Source: Macrocystis pyrifera
Lineage: Eukaryota; Sar; Phaeophyceae; Laminariales; Laminariaceae
Length of the DNA stretch: 64,000 bases
Assembly (NCBI GenBank): GCA_031763025.1
Contig: JASSKH010000005.1
Coordinates: 7,097,966 to 7,161,965 of the forward strand
Direction: 5' to 3'
The notes below the pieces were generated by a model. The model was not told the DNA's origin. It ran no database searches and saw only the letters and a list, made by a program, of their open reading frames with translations. The position numbers and the translations under genes are program-made. Positions within the stretch are counted from its first letter, which is position 1; each line of letters starts with the position of its first letter. Shown piece by piece: positions 44,666-54,224 of the stretch.

Positions 44666-45429
44666 TCGACTTATGTGTGGTGCATCCGACCCCTTTACAC
44701 ACCTCACAAAAACTTGGCCCAATTTCGTTCGGTATGGGTTTTGTGGGGAGCTGTATGTAGTAGTAGTACCCGAGTATCATCGTAGTAAGGCAATAGAATG
44801 CAGGAAATATCTGAACTGGTTAGCTAGGAAGCCAGCTTCTCCTGTTTAGGAGACTTTTCTTGTCTTTGTTGTTGTATTAGTCCTCCTCATGATGAGAGAT
44901 GGAAGGGAGACAGATGTTGAGAGTGATTAGATTGGGGCTTGATTCAGGGCATCAAGCCCACTGTGCTTTCCTTCTATTTGTAGTTCTTATCCGCTAGGCG
45001 GGTAAATACAAGTACTATACTTGTCCGGGCACTTTCCTCGGGCGCTTGTCTACTCTTCTCCTTTCGACTATCCTAACCATTGTACTGCAAGGGAAACTTC
45101 ACAGCCCGGAAATACCCGTCGGATGTTACAGGAGCTTGATACTACGGCTATCTCATGACCATTATTTATTCCAATACTACTCCACATCACATTAGCCACC
45201 CTGGATAATCGCATATATGTATGCAGACCACACGACGGTCGATGGATAATAACGGAATTCATCCGAAAAGAACGGAAAAAGAGGTCGAAGATGCGGCTAT
45301 TCGAAACAACGAAATGAGGCGATAGGTTTCCCACACCTCGTAGTGGGGCCTAGTAGTCACGGAATACTACTCCATATCACATGTAGCTGTCCGCAAGTGA
45401 AGTGCAAACGTTCAGTTGGGGGTTGTTTT
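44666..45429. other. No supported gene
   Basis: This is unique-looking sequence with a CCGCTAGGCGGG hairpin near 44990. Two similar words, AATACTACTCCACATCACAT and AATACTACTCCATATCACAT, lie at 45172 and 45363 and may mark the edges of an old ~190-bp insertion. Confidence 0.35.
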
Positions 45430-45740
45430 TTGTCTCTTTTCGTGCGCGACGTGTTTGTGCGCGAACTGGAATTATCATTTGTGCGCGACGTGTTTGTACG
45501 CGAACGGAAATTACGTGTTGGTGCGGTAACGGGAAGAACAATTTCCCGTGGCACGGGAGCGGGATATTACTACGGGGGACCATAGTAAATAGGACCTACG
45601 GTACACACAAAACCCATATATTTCCCAATTTTATTAACAAAATTTGGTCCTATTTACTATGGTCCCCCGTAATAGAATTTGTGCGGGACGTGTTAGTGTG
45701 GGCACAGGATCTCACATGTATTACGGGACGACGTGATTAT
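45430..45740. repeat. GACGTGTTTGTGCG repeat, locus 2, interrupted by a MITE
   Basis: The units GTGCGCGACGTGTTTGTGCG, GTGCGCGACGTGTTTGTACG and GTGCGGGACGTGTTAGTGTG occur here. The last two are separated by the MITE. Alignment to 44520-44665 gives the empty site. Confidence 0.75.
45567..45672. mobile_element. MITE copy 16, nested
   Basis: The left end reads TTACTACGGGGGACC, with a 4-base partial duplication. The right end is GGTCCCCCGTAA followed by TA. Without it the flanks read GGGATA-GAATTTGTGCGGG, matching GGGATACTAGAGTTTGTGC at 44581. Confidence 0.9.
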
Positions 45741-45784
45741 CTCGAATTCCGCTAACTGATTCGCGCGGTGGTTTAACCTAAATC

Positions 45785-46125
45785 ACTGACTGAGTAGCTC
45801 AGTGGTTTAACCTAAATATTGCGAACAATGAAGTCCGGCGTTCGAGTCCCGCCAGATGTCGTATTTCCGCTTTTTCTGCCGTGGGTAGAAAAGGGGAAAT
45901 CAAGTGGAGAGAATCACGATAAAAGAACACTCGGCCAGAAAGTCGAAAGTGGAGTGAACTACTTGAGTAAAATAACCCGCGACTAGAGAAGGCGACAATA
46001 TGAAGGAATCAGGCGCTGACCAAGGACCTGATCAACCCCAAAGGATGTTGTCGGCGGGAGGCCGTATCGAGCCCAAAGGTACTTTTGTTCGTTTATCAAG
46101 ATTAAACCACTGAGCTTCTTAGTCA
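45785..46125 (+). mobile_element. tRNA-derived SINE, family B
   Basis: The head GACTGAGTAGCTCAGTGGTT is a box A-like D-arm and GGCGTTCGAGTCCCGCC a box B-like T-arm, 29 bases apart. The acceptor stem pairs only partly, so it is not a working tRNA. A unique ~250-bp body follows. A second head (TGGCTGAGTAGCTCAGCGG) begins near 46172 and a partial one precedes at 45755, so the copies are in tandem or nested. Confidence 0.68.
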
Positions 46126-48850
46126 GCGCTGACTGAGTAACTCAGTGGCCTATTCTTTGCGTTCCGAACAGCTGGCTGAGTAGCTCAGCGGTTTGACCTA
46201 AATCTTACGACAACAGTTTGGTTCTTCAGGTACTTGGGACGAACACGGCGCGTTGGGCTCCGCGACATTGATTGACCGGTCGCAAATCGGGCGTTCAGTG
46301 ATTCGAGCGCGTTAAAAAAAGTGTGATTTTGGACCCTGTTCTACAACACGCACAATAATATTGACTGCTGTGGGTACTGTATGTATGTGAACAGCAACAT
46401 GTAATTAACGAATCTGTAGACTGCCGTAAACCAATGCTTCGCATGGAACAACAACAATCGGTTTCGGACAGTGGCTCACTGTCGCCATTATTGGAGCAGG
46501 CGCAAATGTGCCAAGCAAAAAATGTCGTCGTGATATCGTGATAAATATCGCTTGATTATGCCCAAGAGCGAAAAGACAACACCGAGTCGATACATCACGG
46601 TAACCAACCTTGGAGCGGACGCGAATGTGTCACGGTCTCTTCTGGGCATGCTTCCGCTGCCCTCCACCACCAACGTCATGCATTTTACGAATTCATGTTA
46701 ACTGTAACACCTCCTTCGAACTCGGCCTCCGACCTCTTGTCCTGATGTTCTTGTTTCTGTTGCTTGTGGGTCCTACCAGGTACCAGAAAGTTTCCTCCCG
46801 TGGTCCCCGCACGTGAGGTTTACGTTAACGAGGTGTCCCACGCGACAAGGACATCCCAGCTGATGATGTCGTAGCTGTCGCACTTTTGTTTTCTATATAC
46901 CCAATTCGTCACAAGTTCGAGAGTGACAACAGGGGCGTACAGTTGTCGTGTACGGAGCTGCTTCTTTTAACGGCAAGGGTCGATTCCCCGGCCCGGTGAA
47001 AACTCTGCGGCGTGAGGTCGAGAAGACGGTAGGAATTGAGACGGGATCTAGCGGTGGTGGTGGTGGTGGTGGTGGTGCCGCAGTATAGACGTCGAGTACA
47101 GGGAGGTGAACGAGGACTAACTCTCCAAGATGTGCTCGAAGTGTCACGAGTAGGTGCTCACCCCGATGCTTGACGAGCGACGCAAAGAGATTCACGCCGT
47201 ACGCCGCTGTTCCACAACGAGCTGTGTACAACTGCGGAATCGGGACCTGAAGGCTTGTCGCAACATCAGGGACGTTTGCTTCCGCCAGAACGTTTACCAC
47301 AGCCACCGACCGGAGAAATTCACGAGGGCCTACCACCGCGCTCCCTCGTATTAATAGTTTATTTCCACAACTATTGTTCGTGGCATGCCCTTTAATACGT
47401 CTTGTTGGTTGATATTGCTGGATCTTATTAGGGGGGAAGTGTGACGAGAGACGGACCACAAAGGGAAACACCGTCGTCTCCCAGTGCCCGTTATATTAAC
47501 TGGCGGCGGTTTAGGCGGTGGTGGTGGTGGGGGGTTTCCAAAAAAAAAAAAATACCAAATGCCTCCCCTGCCTGCCTTTCCTGCCCTTTTAGGACTGTAG
47601 TCCCGTTTCAGGGACAAACTACTTGAAATTTGACGGGTTTGTCCCCTAAACGGGACTGCGGTTCTAACAGCGCTGAAAGGGTTAAGAGGCAACCAGAGTA
47701 ATATCAGAGAAGAGTCAAAGCCAATCAAAATAAAACACATACACATACACAAACAATAACAAAAACAACAAAACCAAGACCAAAGAAAAAAAAACACACT
47801 GCGAGAAATATCGGTACCCTGGTACACATCTGGAGGATGGGCATTCTACAGGCCGAGTCTCTTGACCGGCACCTAGGCGGCTCCAGATTCAATAATTGGA
47901 TATACGGGTGCGCCCGACGATGGCAATGCTATGGTCAGGGTTGCAAGGCCGAGTGGCTGGCCGTGAGCCTGGCGCACAACCGATCGGGGCCAGCGCGTTT
48001 TGCGGACGAATCCGTCCCATCAGCTAGCCCTCAGCAAGCGTTTCGATCAGCTTGTAAAAGGCCGGACGTCGAAGGCATGTAGATAAAGAGACTGCGTACG
48101 CGGGGGATAGAGGCCGCGCACTGTTTCCTAAACGTTTTTTGTCAATATGGTAAGTTCACACCGAGACTCGAGCCGAATACTTGCGAAGTTCCAAGGCCGC
48201 GGATACCAGACGACCGAGAAAGCCGGACGTCGAACGCATGTAGAAAGGTGTGATAAATCAATCGACAAGCCCCTGCAGGTGTAAGGATATTTACTCGCGC
48301 TGGTGCTGTTGTGATGCATGGGGGTAACTGCTGCGCAGCACTACACGCATCGTCGTAGAGTGCACGAGGACTGATCGCGAGCGATGCCGTCGGGCCGGTG
48401 GTTGGTTGGTCGTTTTTGTTTCCCTTAAGATGTCGATGATAGGATAGAACGCAGGCCGGGGTGCAATACGGATGCACTCGCGTTGTCTGGTAACCTCTTG
48501 CAGGCGGGGTACAAAAAGAAAGCGTTAACGACGTCTCATACGTGTAGAGGTCCGAGCGTTGCATCAAAATACCACACCACCGCAAAATAACCCATGGTTA
48601 GCGGGGTACCGAAGAAATCAGGCGTAGAAAGCATTTCCTGAAACGACGCACCGATGACGGCCCAACAAGCGTGCTGTTCGTGTGTCCTGGCCACTGCGGT
48701 ACACGCGGAAACCGAACATGATTGGTGCGTATACTATCTAAGCGCCAGAATGTAGGCACGAGTGAAACCGTCTCACCATTTTTTTAGTGCTAGAGCTGGA
48801 CAATAGCCAGTACGTACACCTTGTCAGAGCTACCCCCCACCCCCCGCGCA
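46126..48850. other. No supported gene; repeats
   Basis: It contains the second SINE head, a (GGT)n run (47053-47076), a foldback element (47580-47680) and a ~162-bp spaced direct repeat (GGCCGGACGTCGAAGGCATG near 48060, AGCCGGACGTCGAACGCATG near 48220). The open frames at 46893-47471 and 48142-48585 lack splice support. Confidence 0.45.
47580..47680. repeat. Foldback element
   Basis: Arms TTTTAGGACTGTAGTCCCGT and CTAAACGGGACTGCGGTTC flank GGGACAAACTACTTGAAATT and GGGTTTGTCCCC. Confidence 0.78.
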
Positions 48851-49479
48851 TCAGCAACGGTCGGCGGCCTGGACCGTCAGGCCCGCCCTTCCCGCCACAC
48901 CCCTGGCCCCCACGACGCTCTTCTTCCTCCACTCCGTCTGCCCGCGAGGGGCTCCGTCCACCTGGCCAGACAGCTGCGCCCGCCGAGCAGCGATGGCGGC
49001 ATCCAGTGCTGCGGTCTCGGCCGCTCTCTCGGCCGCTATCCGCACCAACCCCCCCCCCCCACGACGGACTGAATCTTGACCGCCGCCGCTCGCTTAGACT
49101 CCTCCACGGCAAGTGCTCTTTGCTCCGCGGCAAGCGCTCTTGCCGCGGCGTCCCGCGCGTCCTGCCGCCGCTGAACCCGAACGGTGGTCTCCTTGCGGGC
49201 GCGCCGTTGGCGAGCGGCGCACTGTATCTGGACGGCGGCCCGCGCTTCGTTCTGCGCTTTGGTGGCCGCGGCGAGTTGCCGCGCTGCTTCTTCGAACTCG
49301 GCCTTTGCTTTGGCCTCGGCCGCTCTTGCGGCCTCCGTTTCGGCGGCTCGCTGCCTGGCGAATCGTCCTCGCTGTACCGCCTGTATGCGCGTTGCAGCCG
49401 CGTTTGATTTTATCCGGTGGACGCGAAGTTCCTCCTCGCGAATCTGTTTCGCCACTTTTTCGCGGACGTGTGCTCTTGC
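48851..49479 (-). CDS. EF-hand/IQ protein, 3'-most exon with three IQ motifs
   Basis: It starts after AAGCCAG with ARAHVREKVAKQIREEEL. IQ motifs follow: TRIQAVQRGRFARQR, VQIQCAARQRRARK and VKIQSVV. Long Ala/Glu/Arg helices lie between them, as in myosin necks and other calmodulin-binding proteins. A run of 12 Gs on the coding strand (49049-49060) then breaks the frame. With 10 or 13 Gs it would continue into VRIAAERAAETAALDAAIA and RRAQLSGQ, ending at CAG/GTGGAC (48962) or at a stop at 48851. The protein probably binds calmodulin or calmodulin-like chains. Its true C-terminus is not certain. Confidence 0.75.
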
Positions 49480-49904
49480 CTGGCTTGGGAACAACGCGAA
49501 AGGGTCGTGGGAGCGGCGCTCGTGTTTCGAGGCAAGATCGTTCTGTCATCAATCTAGCTGCGTACTATTAACGCGACCCCAAAAGGCACGAGATACAAGC
49601 GCGATATACAAGCACATTCGTGGGCATGTTGGGAGCTTTGTACTGAGTAATTCTCAGCTGGTGACGTATCTCAGAAAGACGACATTGCATTGGAACAGGG
49701 ACTGAACTCATTCCATTTTCGCGGGCGTACTCAGCGGTCGGTACCCAGAGCGTGGTGTTGGTTCCAGAAGAGCGTATTTCCCTGAACTGCACCCCGCCGT
49801 CCACAGTAGCCTCGGGTGCGCGAAGCATGACACGAAATGCTTCAGACTGCGAGCATGGTGCCGTAGACCTACCTGTCTCTGCCGTATGCCGTGCACTATA
49901 ACGC

Positions 49905-50095
49905 ATCAGCGCGGCATCCCTCTGCTTGTAACTATAACCATAGCAGAGGGAGAAGCGTAGCACTTTCTCGTGTTTGGCGTCTCGTCTCACGGTCTCGTGA
50001 GATCAGCGCAGCATCTCTCTGCCTGTCACTTACCATGGTATCCATCTACTGAGAGAGAAACGTAGCACAATCCTCGTGTTTTTTACGACTCGTCT
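49905..50095. repeat. Intronic ~100-bp tandem repeat with hairpins
   Basis: CAGCGCGGCATCCCTCTGCT ... AGCAGAGGGAGAAGCGTAGC is followed by CAGCGCAGCATCTCTCTGCC ... GAGAGAGAAACGTAGCAC, both then reading TCGTGTTT. Each unit can form a stem (CCCTCTGCT/AGCAGAGGG). A 22-bp direct repeat (AATCATCTACGGTAGGTTGTC) lies at 50279-50322. Confidence 0.7.
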
Positions 50096-50717
50096 GGTTG
50101 CCTCGCGAGGGCGCGGAGGGGCGCAGCTACTGGTCTAGGCTTTCTGCCTCGTACATCAGTAGCACAAAACCCCTACAGCACTACGTGCAGCAGTGCATCT
50201 GGATTTAGAGTGGGATACTGTTTGCAGCATAAGTAAAAGCTTGTTGCCACGGAACTTCATGCCTCGGCCAGAGCATCATCTACGGTAGGTTGTCTAATCA
50301 TCTACGGTAGGTTGTCCAGTTCCTCGTTTGCCGTTTCGAGAAGTTGTGTGCGGGATTTTTGCGTAGTACAGATTCAACCGAGGAAACGCGTGCTACAGTA
50401 GTTCAATCATGATTATGTACGACTCCCGCGCGGAAAAAAATGAGCTACGTAGATCTACGTATCAGAAAAATGAGATCTGCCCTGCAATATTTAGATAATG
50501 CAAAGTGGGAGTTGATGATCGGTCCGGGGTGTGGGGACGTTTTTGTAGAAGGCTGTGCCTGGATGTTGGTCGGTGTTTCGATGCTTGCAATACCGCGGAC
50601 CCCCCCAACGATTGACGGCATTACTGTGCGATGAAGGACGACCATGCTAGGGTTCTGATTAAAAGCAGTGTCCCTCGCAATTCTGGCCGCGGTACTTGAA
50701 ACTGGGCACGCACGCAC

Positions 50718-50819
50718 CAGCCATTGTCGCACTGCGCATTGAACGACGACAGCGGCGCTCTCCTTCTCCGCCGCAGCTTGACGGCATATCTCTTCCTTCT
50801 TGTCGCGGATTTTTCTTGC
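50718..50819 (-). CDS. EF-hand/IQ protein, single-IQ exon
   Basis: Thirty-four codons, phase 0 at both ends, between CGCTTTCCAG and CTG/GTGCGT. The peptide begins ARKIRDKKEEICRQAAAEKE and ends with the IQ motif VVVQCAVRQWL(VR). The same plan (Ala start, basic/acidic helix, IQ motif at the splice donor) recurs in the exons at 51821, 52325 and 52714. A family B repeat begins about 50 bp upstream in the intron. Confidence 0.8.
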
Positions 50820-50869
50820 CTGGAAAGCGATTGAAGGTGGAGGCGGGGAGGCATTGAATGTGGGGGCGG

Positions 50870-51075
50870 GGGGGGTGCACTCATTGCCATGCATGGTCGT
50901 AGATGTATGGTCATAGACCGTCGCATCCCTACAATGCCAGGACGGAGCACGTCGGACTTTCACCGACCAGGCAGACATTGCTGACACCAAGCGCGAAGCG
51001 CCGTGTGGAATTCGATGAGCCGCATGAAGAATGAGCTGTATCCTACTAAAAAAAAGCTTGTGAGGCGGGCTTTGG
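50870..51075 (-). repeat. Family B copy in the EF-hand/IQ gene
   Basis: After a short G-run, GTGCACTCATTGCCATGCAT continues with ATCCCTACAATGCCAGGACG, CACCGACCAGGCAGACATTG and ATCCTACTAAAAAAAAGC. It is shorter and more diverged than the 38-kb copies. Confidence 0.72.
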
Positions 51076-51417
51076 CACCTTGTGCGTACTCTCTTGAATA
51101 TTGATGGCAGAGTCGAACGACTTGATGAGGGGGGGCAAAAGCAAGAATATCTCCTGCAGCAGTGACTCAGTCTCCCCCGACCCTCCAATGCTTTTAGGGG
51201 GCGTGTGAACGAGGGTTGATATGCCAACAATGAAACCCGCACTGCTTCTGTGTGCCTTCGTAGGAACTCCCGCAAGGCGCGGTCTTGCAAGCGGTTGCCC
51301 TATTATTCCAACCCATTTCTAGTGGCGACATATATACATCGCTACGTTGCACGACCGAGTCGTTCTGTGGTCGGTGGTGGCATCTAAGAAAACTACTGAA
51401 CGTCAAAGCAATACCCT

Positions 51418-51485
51418 CAACCTCTTTAGGACTGCCCTCCCGTTTTGGCGCACAAACTACTTGGAATTAGAGTTAGACATACGTT
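51418..51485. repeat. Left half of a foldback element
   Basis: TTTAGGACTGCCCTCCCGTT and ACAAACTACTTGGAATTAGA match the left arm and loop. No right arm follows. Confidence 0.55.
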
Positions 51486-51820
51486 TTCATATACAGTGCA
51501 GTTGGAAAAGGGTTACCATGCTGTTGGAACGCATTTGGCCTGTTAGGAGCGTCCCGTAAATATAGCAGGGACCTCTCTTTGTTCAACAGCCCGTGCGCAC
51601 TCCCCATCGCTGCCATTCCTTCGTCTGTGAATGTAAAGCGTGTGACGATACAGTAACGTCTGCTAGTAATAAAAACCAAAAAAGATAAAGCGAGAAGGAG
51701 CTCGTTCCAACAAACCGGATGCCACGATATCTGGCTGCCTATACGCAGAGCCCGATCGACGTGGCGCAAAGGTGCCAGACTCCGGTGTCATTTGGGTACC
51801 GTTCGGGGCGTGCACCTCAC

Positions 51821-51925
51821 CTTCCACTGTCGCAGCGCACACTGCACGGTTAGCGCCGCTGCCTGCTTTCGTTTCTCCTCGGCGGCGGCGCGACGCAAGC
51901 GCGCAGTTACAAGCGCTTTTTTGGC
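51821..51925 (-). CDS. EF-hand/IQ protein, single-IQ exon
   Basis: Thirty-five codons, phase 0 at both ends, between ATACTCAG and AAG/GTGAGG. The peptide begins AKKALVTARLRRAAAEEKRK and ends LTVQCALRQWK(VR), the IQ motif being cut by the donor so that the following Val-Arg would come from the next exon or be lost. It is separated from the neighbouring IQ exons by ~400-1000 bp introns. Confidence 0.8.
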
Positions 51926-52324
51926 CTGAGTATGAATCAAGTAGTGGTCAGGATACGAAACGCCGGGTTCGTGTAGAAGGAGGGGGCGGTTTTAGGCGTG
52001 TATAACCTCGAAAAGTCTGTTGCGTTCCCGACACGACGTTTTCGCCTTTACAAGCATATGCCATGATATGGGCGGCGTCCACGAAGCGCAATTCACTTCT
52101 TTTTTAAGAGGACGAATGCGCTCAGGTTTTTGGTGGGATACATACCATCATGACTACGTCTAAAATATTTGTGCTTTTTGAAGCGAGTGAGTACGTGCAG
52201 GTTTGGGTGGTGATATACCATGACTGACACTCTAAAAACGAACGTGCGTGCGTGTGTACTTAATTGAACCAACAACCATCGTAGTCCCATATGCCGAGGT
52301 GTAAATCGTGTGGTTGTTTCTCGC

Positions 52325-52432
52325 CTGTCTCTTTCTCGCAGCGCACTGTATAACGACAGCGGCAGCGTCCAGCCTCTTAGCCTCAGCAGCCGCAGCGTGG
52401 CTTGCCCTTGTAGCTCGGATTTTCCCTCTTGC
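52325..52432 (-). CDS. EF-hand/IQ protein, single-IQ exon, possible GC donor
   Basis: Thirty-six codons, phase 0, from CCTGCTAG to CAG. The peptide begins ARGKIRATRASHAAAAEAKR and ends VVIQCAARKRQ. The base pair after the expected exon end is GC (CAG/GCGAGA), not GT. Its sequence otherwise fits a donor, so a GC-AG intron is likely; the alternative is read-through to a later GT. Confidence 0.75.
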
Positions 52433-52713
52433 CTAGCAGGATGGGGGAGGGGGAGGGGGAACCAAACAGAACCGGCGTTACCGCTGACTCGCCTCAAATG
52501 CGTGACGAGCTCAAGGTGTGCAGGAATTGGGCTGGGGGGAGGGGGGGAGGGGGTTGTGCTCATGTCCTATTGGCTTTACTCGCGCTTTTTCCACACCCCG
52601 GCCTGCTCGCGTGGACACCAGGAGCCCGCGGGACGCGCTGGTGGGTGCGCAGCTACGGTACGCAACTTCAAGTCGATGTATCGGCACCGCGAGATATTAT
52701 GGTTGCGTCTAAC

Positions 52714-52791
52714 CTGCCTCTGCCTTGCCAAGCACTGAATAAGGAGCGCCGCCGCAGACTCTCGTACCCTTATCTCCTCTAGTCTAGCAGC
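52714..52791 (-). CDS. EF-hand/IQ protein, single-IQ exon
   Basis: Twenty-six codons, phase 0 at both ends, from AACTGGACAG to CAG/GTTAGA. The peptide is AARLEEIRVRESAAALLIQC followed by LARQRQ. It is the first of the IQ exons in transcription order and joins the large exon at 53454-54224 without frame change. Confidence 0.8.
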
Positions 52792-53453
52792 CTGTCCAGT
52801 TTTCGTACGCAAACGGGTCGGAGGTCGTCGTCTTAGTGTTAGGAGCGCGGAGGTTCTGCGAGCGCGCACACGCGACTGCTGTCGAAGCGCGCGTTTACAC
52901 AGTGAACAACGGCTCGAGGAGAGGATGGTTGAGCTTGGAATATATGGTGTTCGATTGGACGGGTGAGAGCTGAACGGCCAGTAGAGGCTGTCAGAATGGA
53001 GGAGAGGCTTGCTCACGTGCTTGGTCGGATTAAAAGAAGAAGCCACAAATTAACGAAACGGCAAGCACAGGGCATTCATTAGCGAAGCGGCAGGCGGTGT
53101 AAAATACATAATCTTGAACATTTCTGAAATAGAGCAAGCGCGCTTCGATCTCGCAGCTTGCATTGCTCCGTGATTACTCACGCTACGTACGAAGTTCCGT
53201 GGCGATAAAAATCCTGGAGCGTCCAGTTCTAATGGGTGCGTACGTGTTACTGGTATTGAGCTCGGGCACAGAAAACCTGACTATCCGAAAGCGTTCAGCC
53301 AAAAAAGGCATTACAGAACGAGAAACTGCTACCATGCCCGGTCTTCAAGCCTGGACAACATGTTCTGGGGAACAAACCGTCGTTAAGATCGTATAGCTGT
53401 GTGTGACGTCTCACCTCGATCACATATTGCACATGTTGCGTGTGGCATCTCAC

Positions 53454-54224
53454 CTCGATCGCATCCAACCTCTGCTGTGCCTCCCAATCCACCACGCCAG
53501 GCACATGCGTCGTCAAAATGTCCCAGAAAGTGTTGACGGAGATGAACACGCCGTCGGTCCCGGTTCGCGCATTCTCCCCGAGAGACGACCGGTACTCGAG
53601 CGCTTCTATCACCAGCGACGTTTCCTCGCGGGTGAGCAAGCGCGCACCTACCATTTCGTCACCTATAGCGCCGCCGCCGCCGCCGCCACCGCCATCGCCA
53701 AATCGATCACCCTTCTTGTTGCGACCACTACCCTCTTCTGGTCTCCGCCCGTGTACGGGCGATACATCAGCGCCCGCCCTTCCTCTGACGCCTCCACCAC
53801 CACCGCCATCGCCACCACGACCGGCACCGCCGCCCCCGGAATAAGGCGACACGGTCAAAAGTCGAAGCCAATGCCACACGTCAATCGTTCGCATGCGGTC
53901 TGCGTTGCGCCTGGCCTTACCGGCCGGCCAAAAGTCGAACCGAACCAGGGTCGCGTGAAACGCCGGGCGCGTCATCACACCCGCGTCCTGGCAGCAGTGC
54001 GCGATTTTGCGGACAGCCTTAACGAACATCTGCTGTCGGCGACCATTGGCGCCCTTAGCGGGAAGTATCCCGCCCCGGCCCGCGTTGGAGTCGCCGCGGA
54101 GAAGCCCGAGTGCTGCCACGATGTCCTCGCGGCTAACCAGCTGCCGCGTATCGTTCGCATTTTCACTATGGCCGGCGGCTGTGAGTTGTTGCTGCACGCC
54201 ACCCCCTCTGACCCTTGGGCTGTA
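53454..54224 (-). CDS. EF-hand/IQ protein, central exon
   Basis: About 257 codons in phase 0 from CTGTTCAG to GAG/GTGAGA. The N-terminal part has SREDIVAALGLLRGDSNAGR and MFVKAVRKIAHCCQDAGVMT, then FDFWPAGKARRNADRMRTID. A Gly/Arg-rich linker (low complexity, GGC repeats near 53670-53700) leads to LTREETSLVIEALEYRSSLG and ISVNTFWDILTTHVPGVVDW. The E..L..AL pattern with GVFISVNTFWDIL resembles a degenerate EF-hand. The donor region is duplicated just downstream. The acceptor chosen is the best phase-0 AG; a start further upstream is possible. Confidence 0.7.

Noticed and set aside
44775-45370. A further retroelement tail (plus-strand peptide AIECRKYLNWLARKPASPV)
   Set aside because: The peptide is suggestive, but no second copy or domain is visible in the window to support it.
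237-45672. CRISPR-like array from the regularly recurring palindromes
   Set aside because: Spacing is irregular (0.06 to 12 kb), the elements are transposon-like with TA duplications, and no cas genes are present. The genome is eukaryotic.
45785-45860. Functional tRNA gene
   Set aside because: A D-arm and T-arm-like sequence are present, but the acceptor stem pairs at only about three positions and heads recur nearby, so a tRNA-derived SINE fits better.
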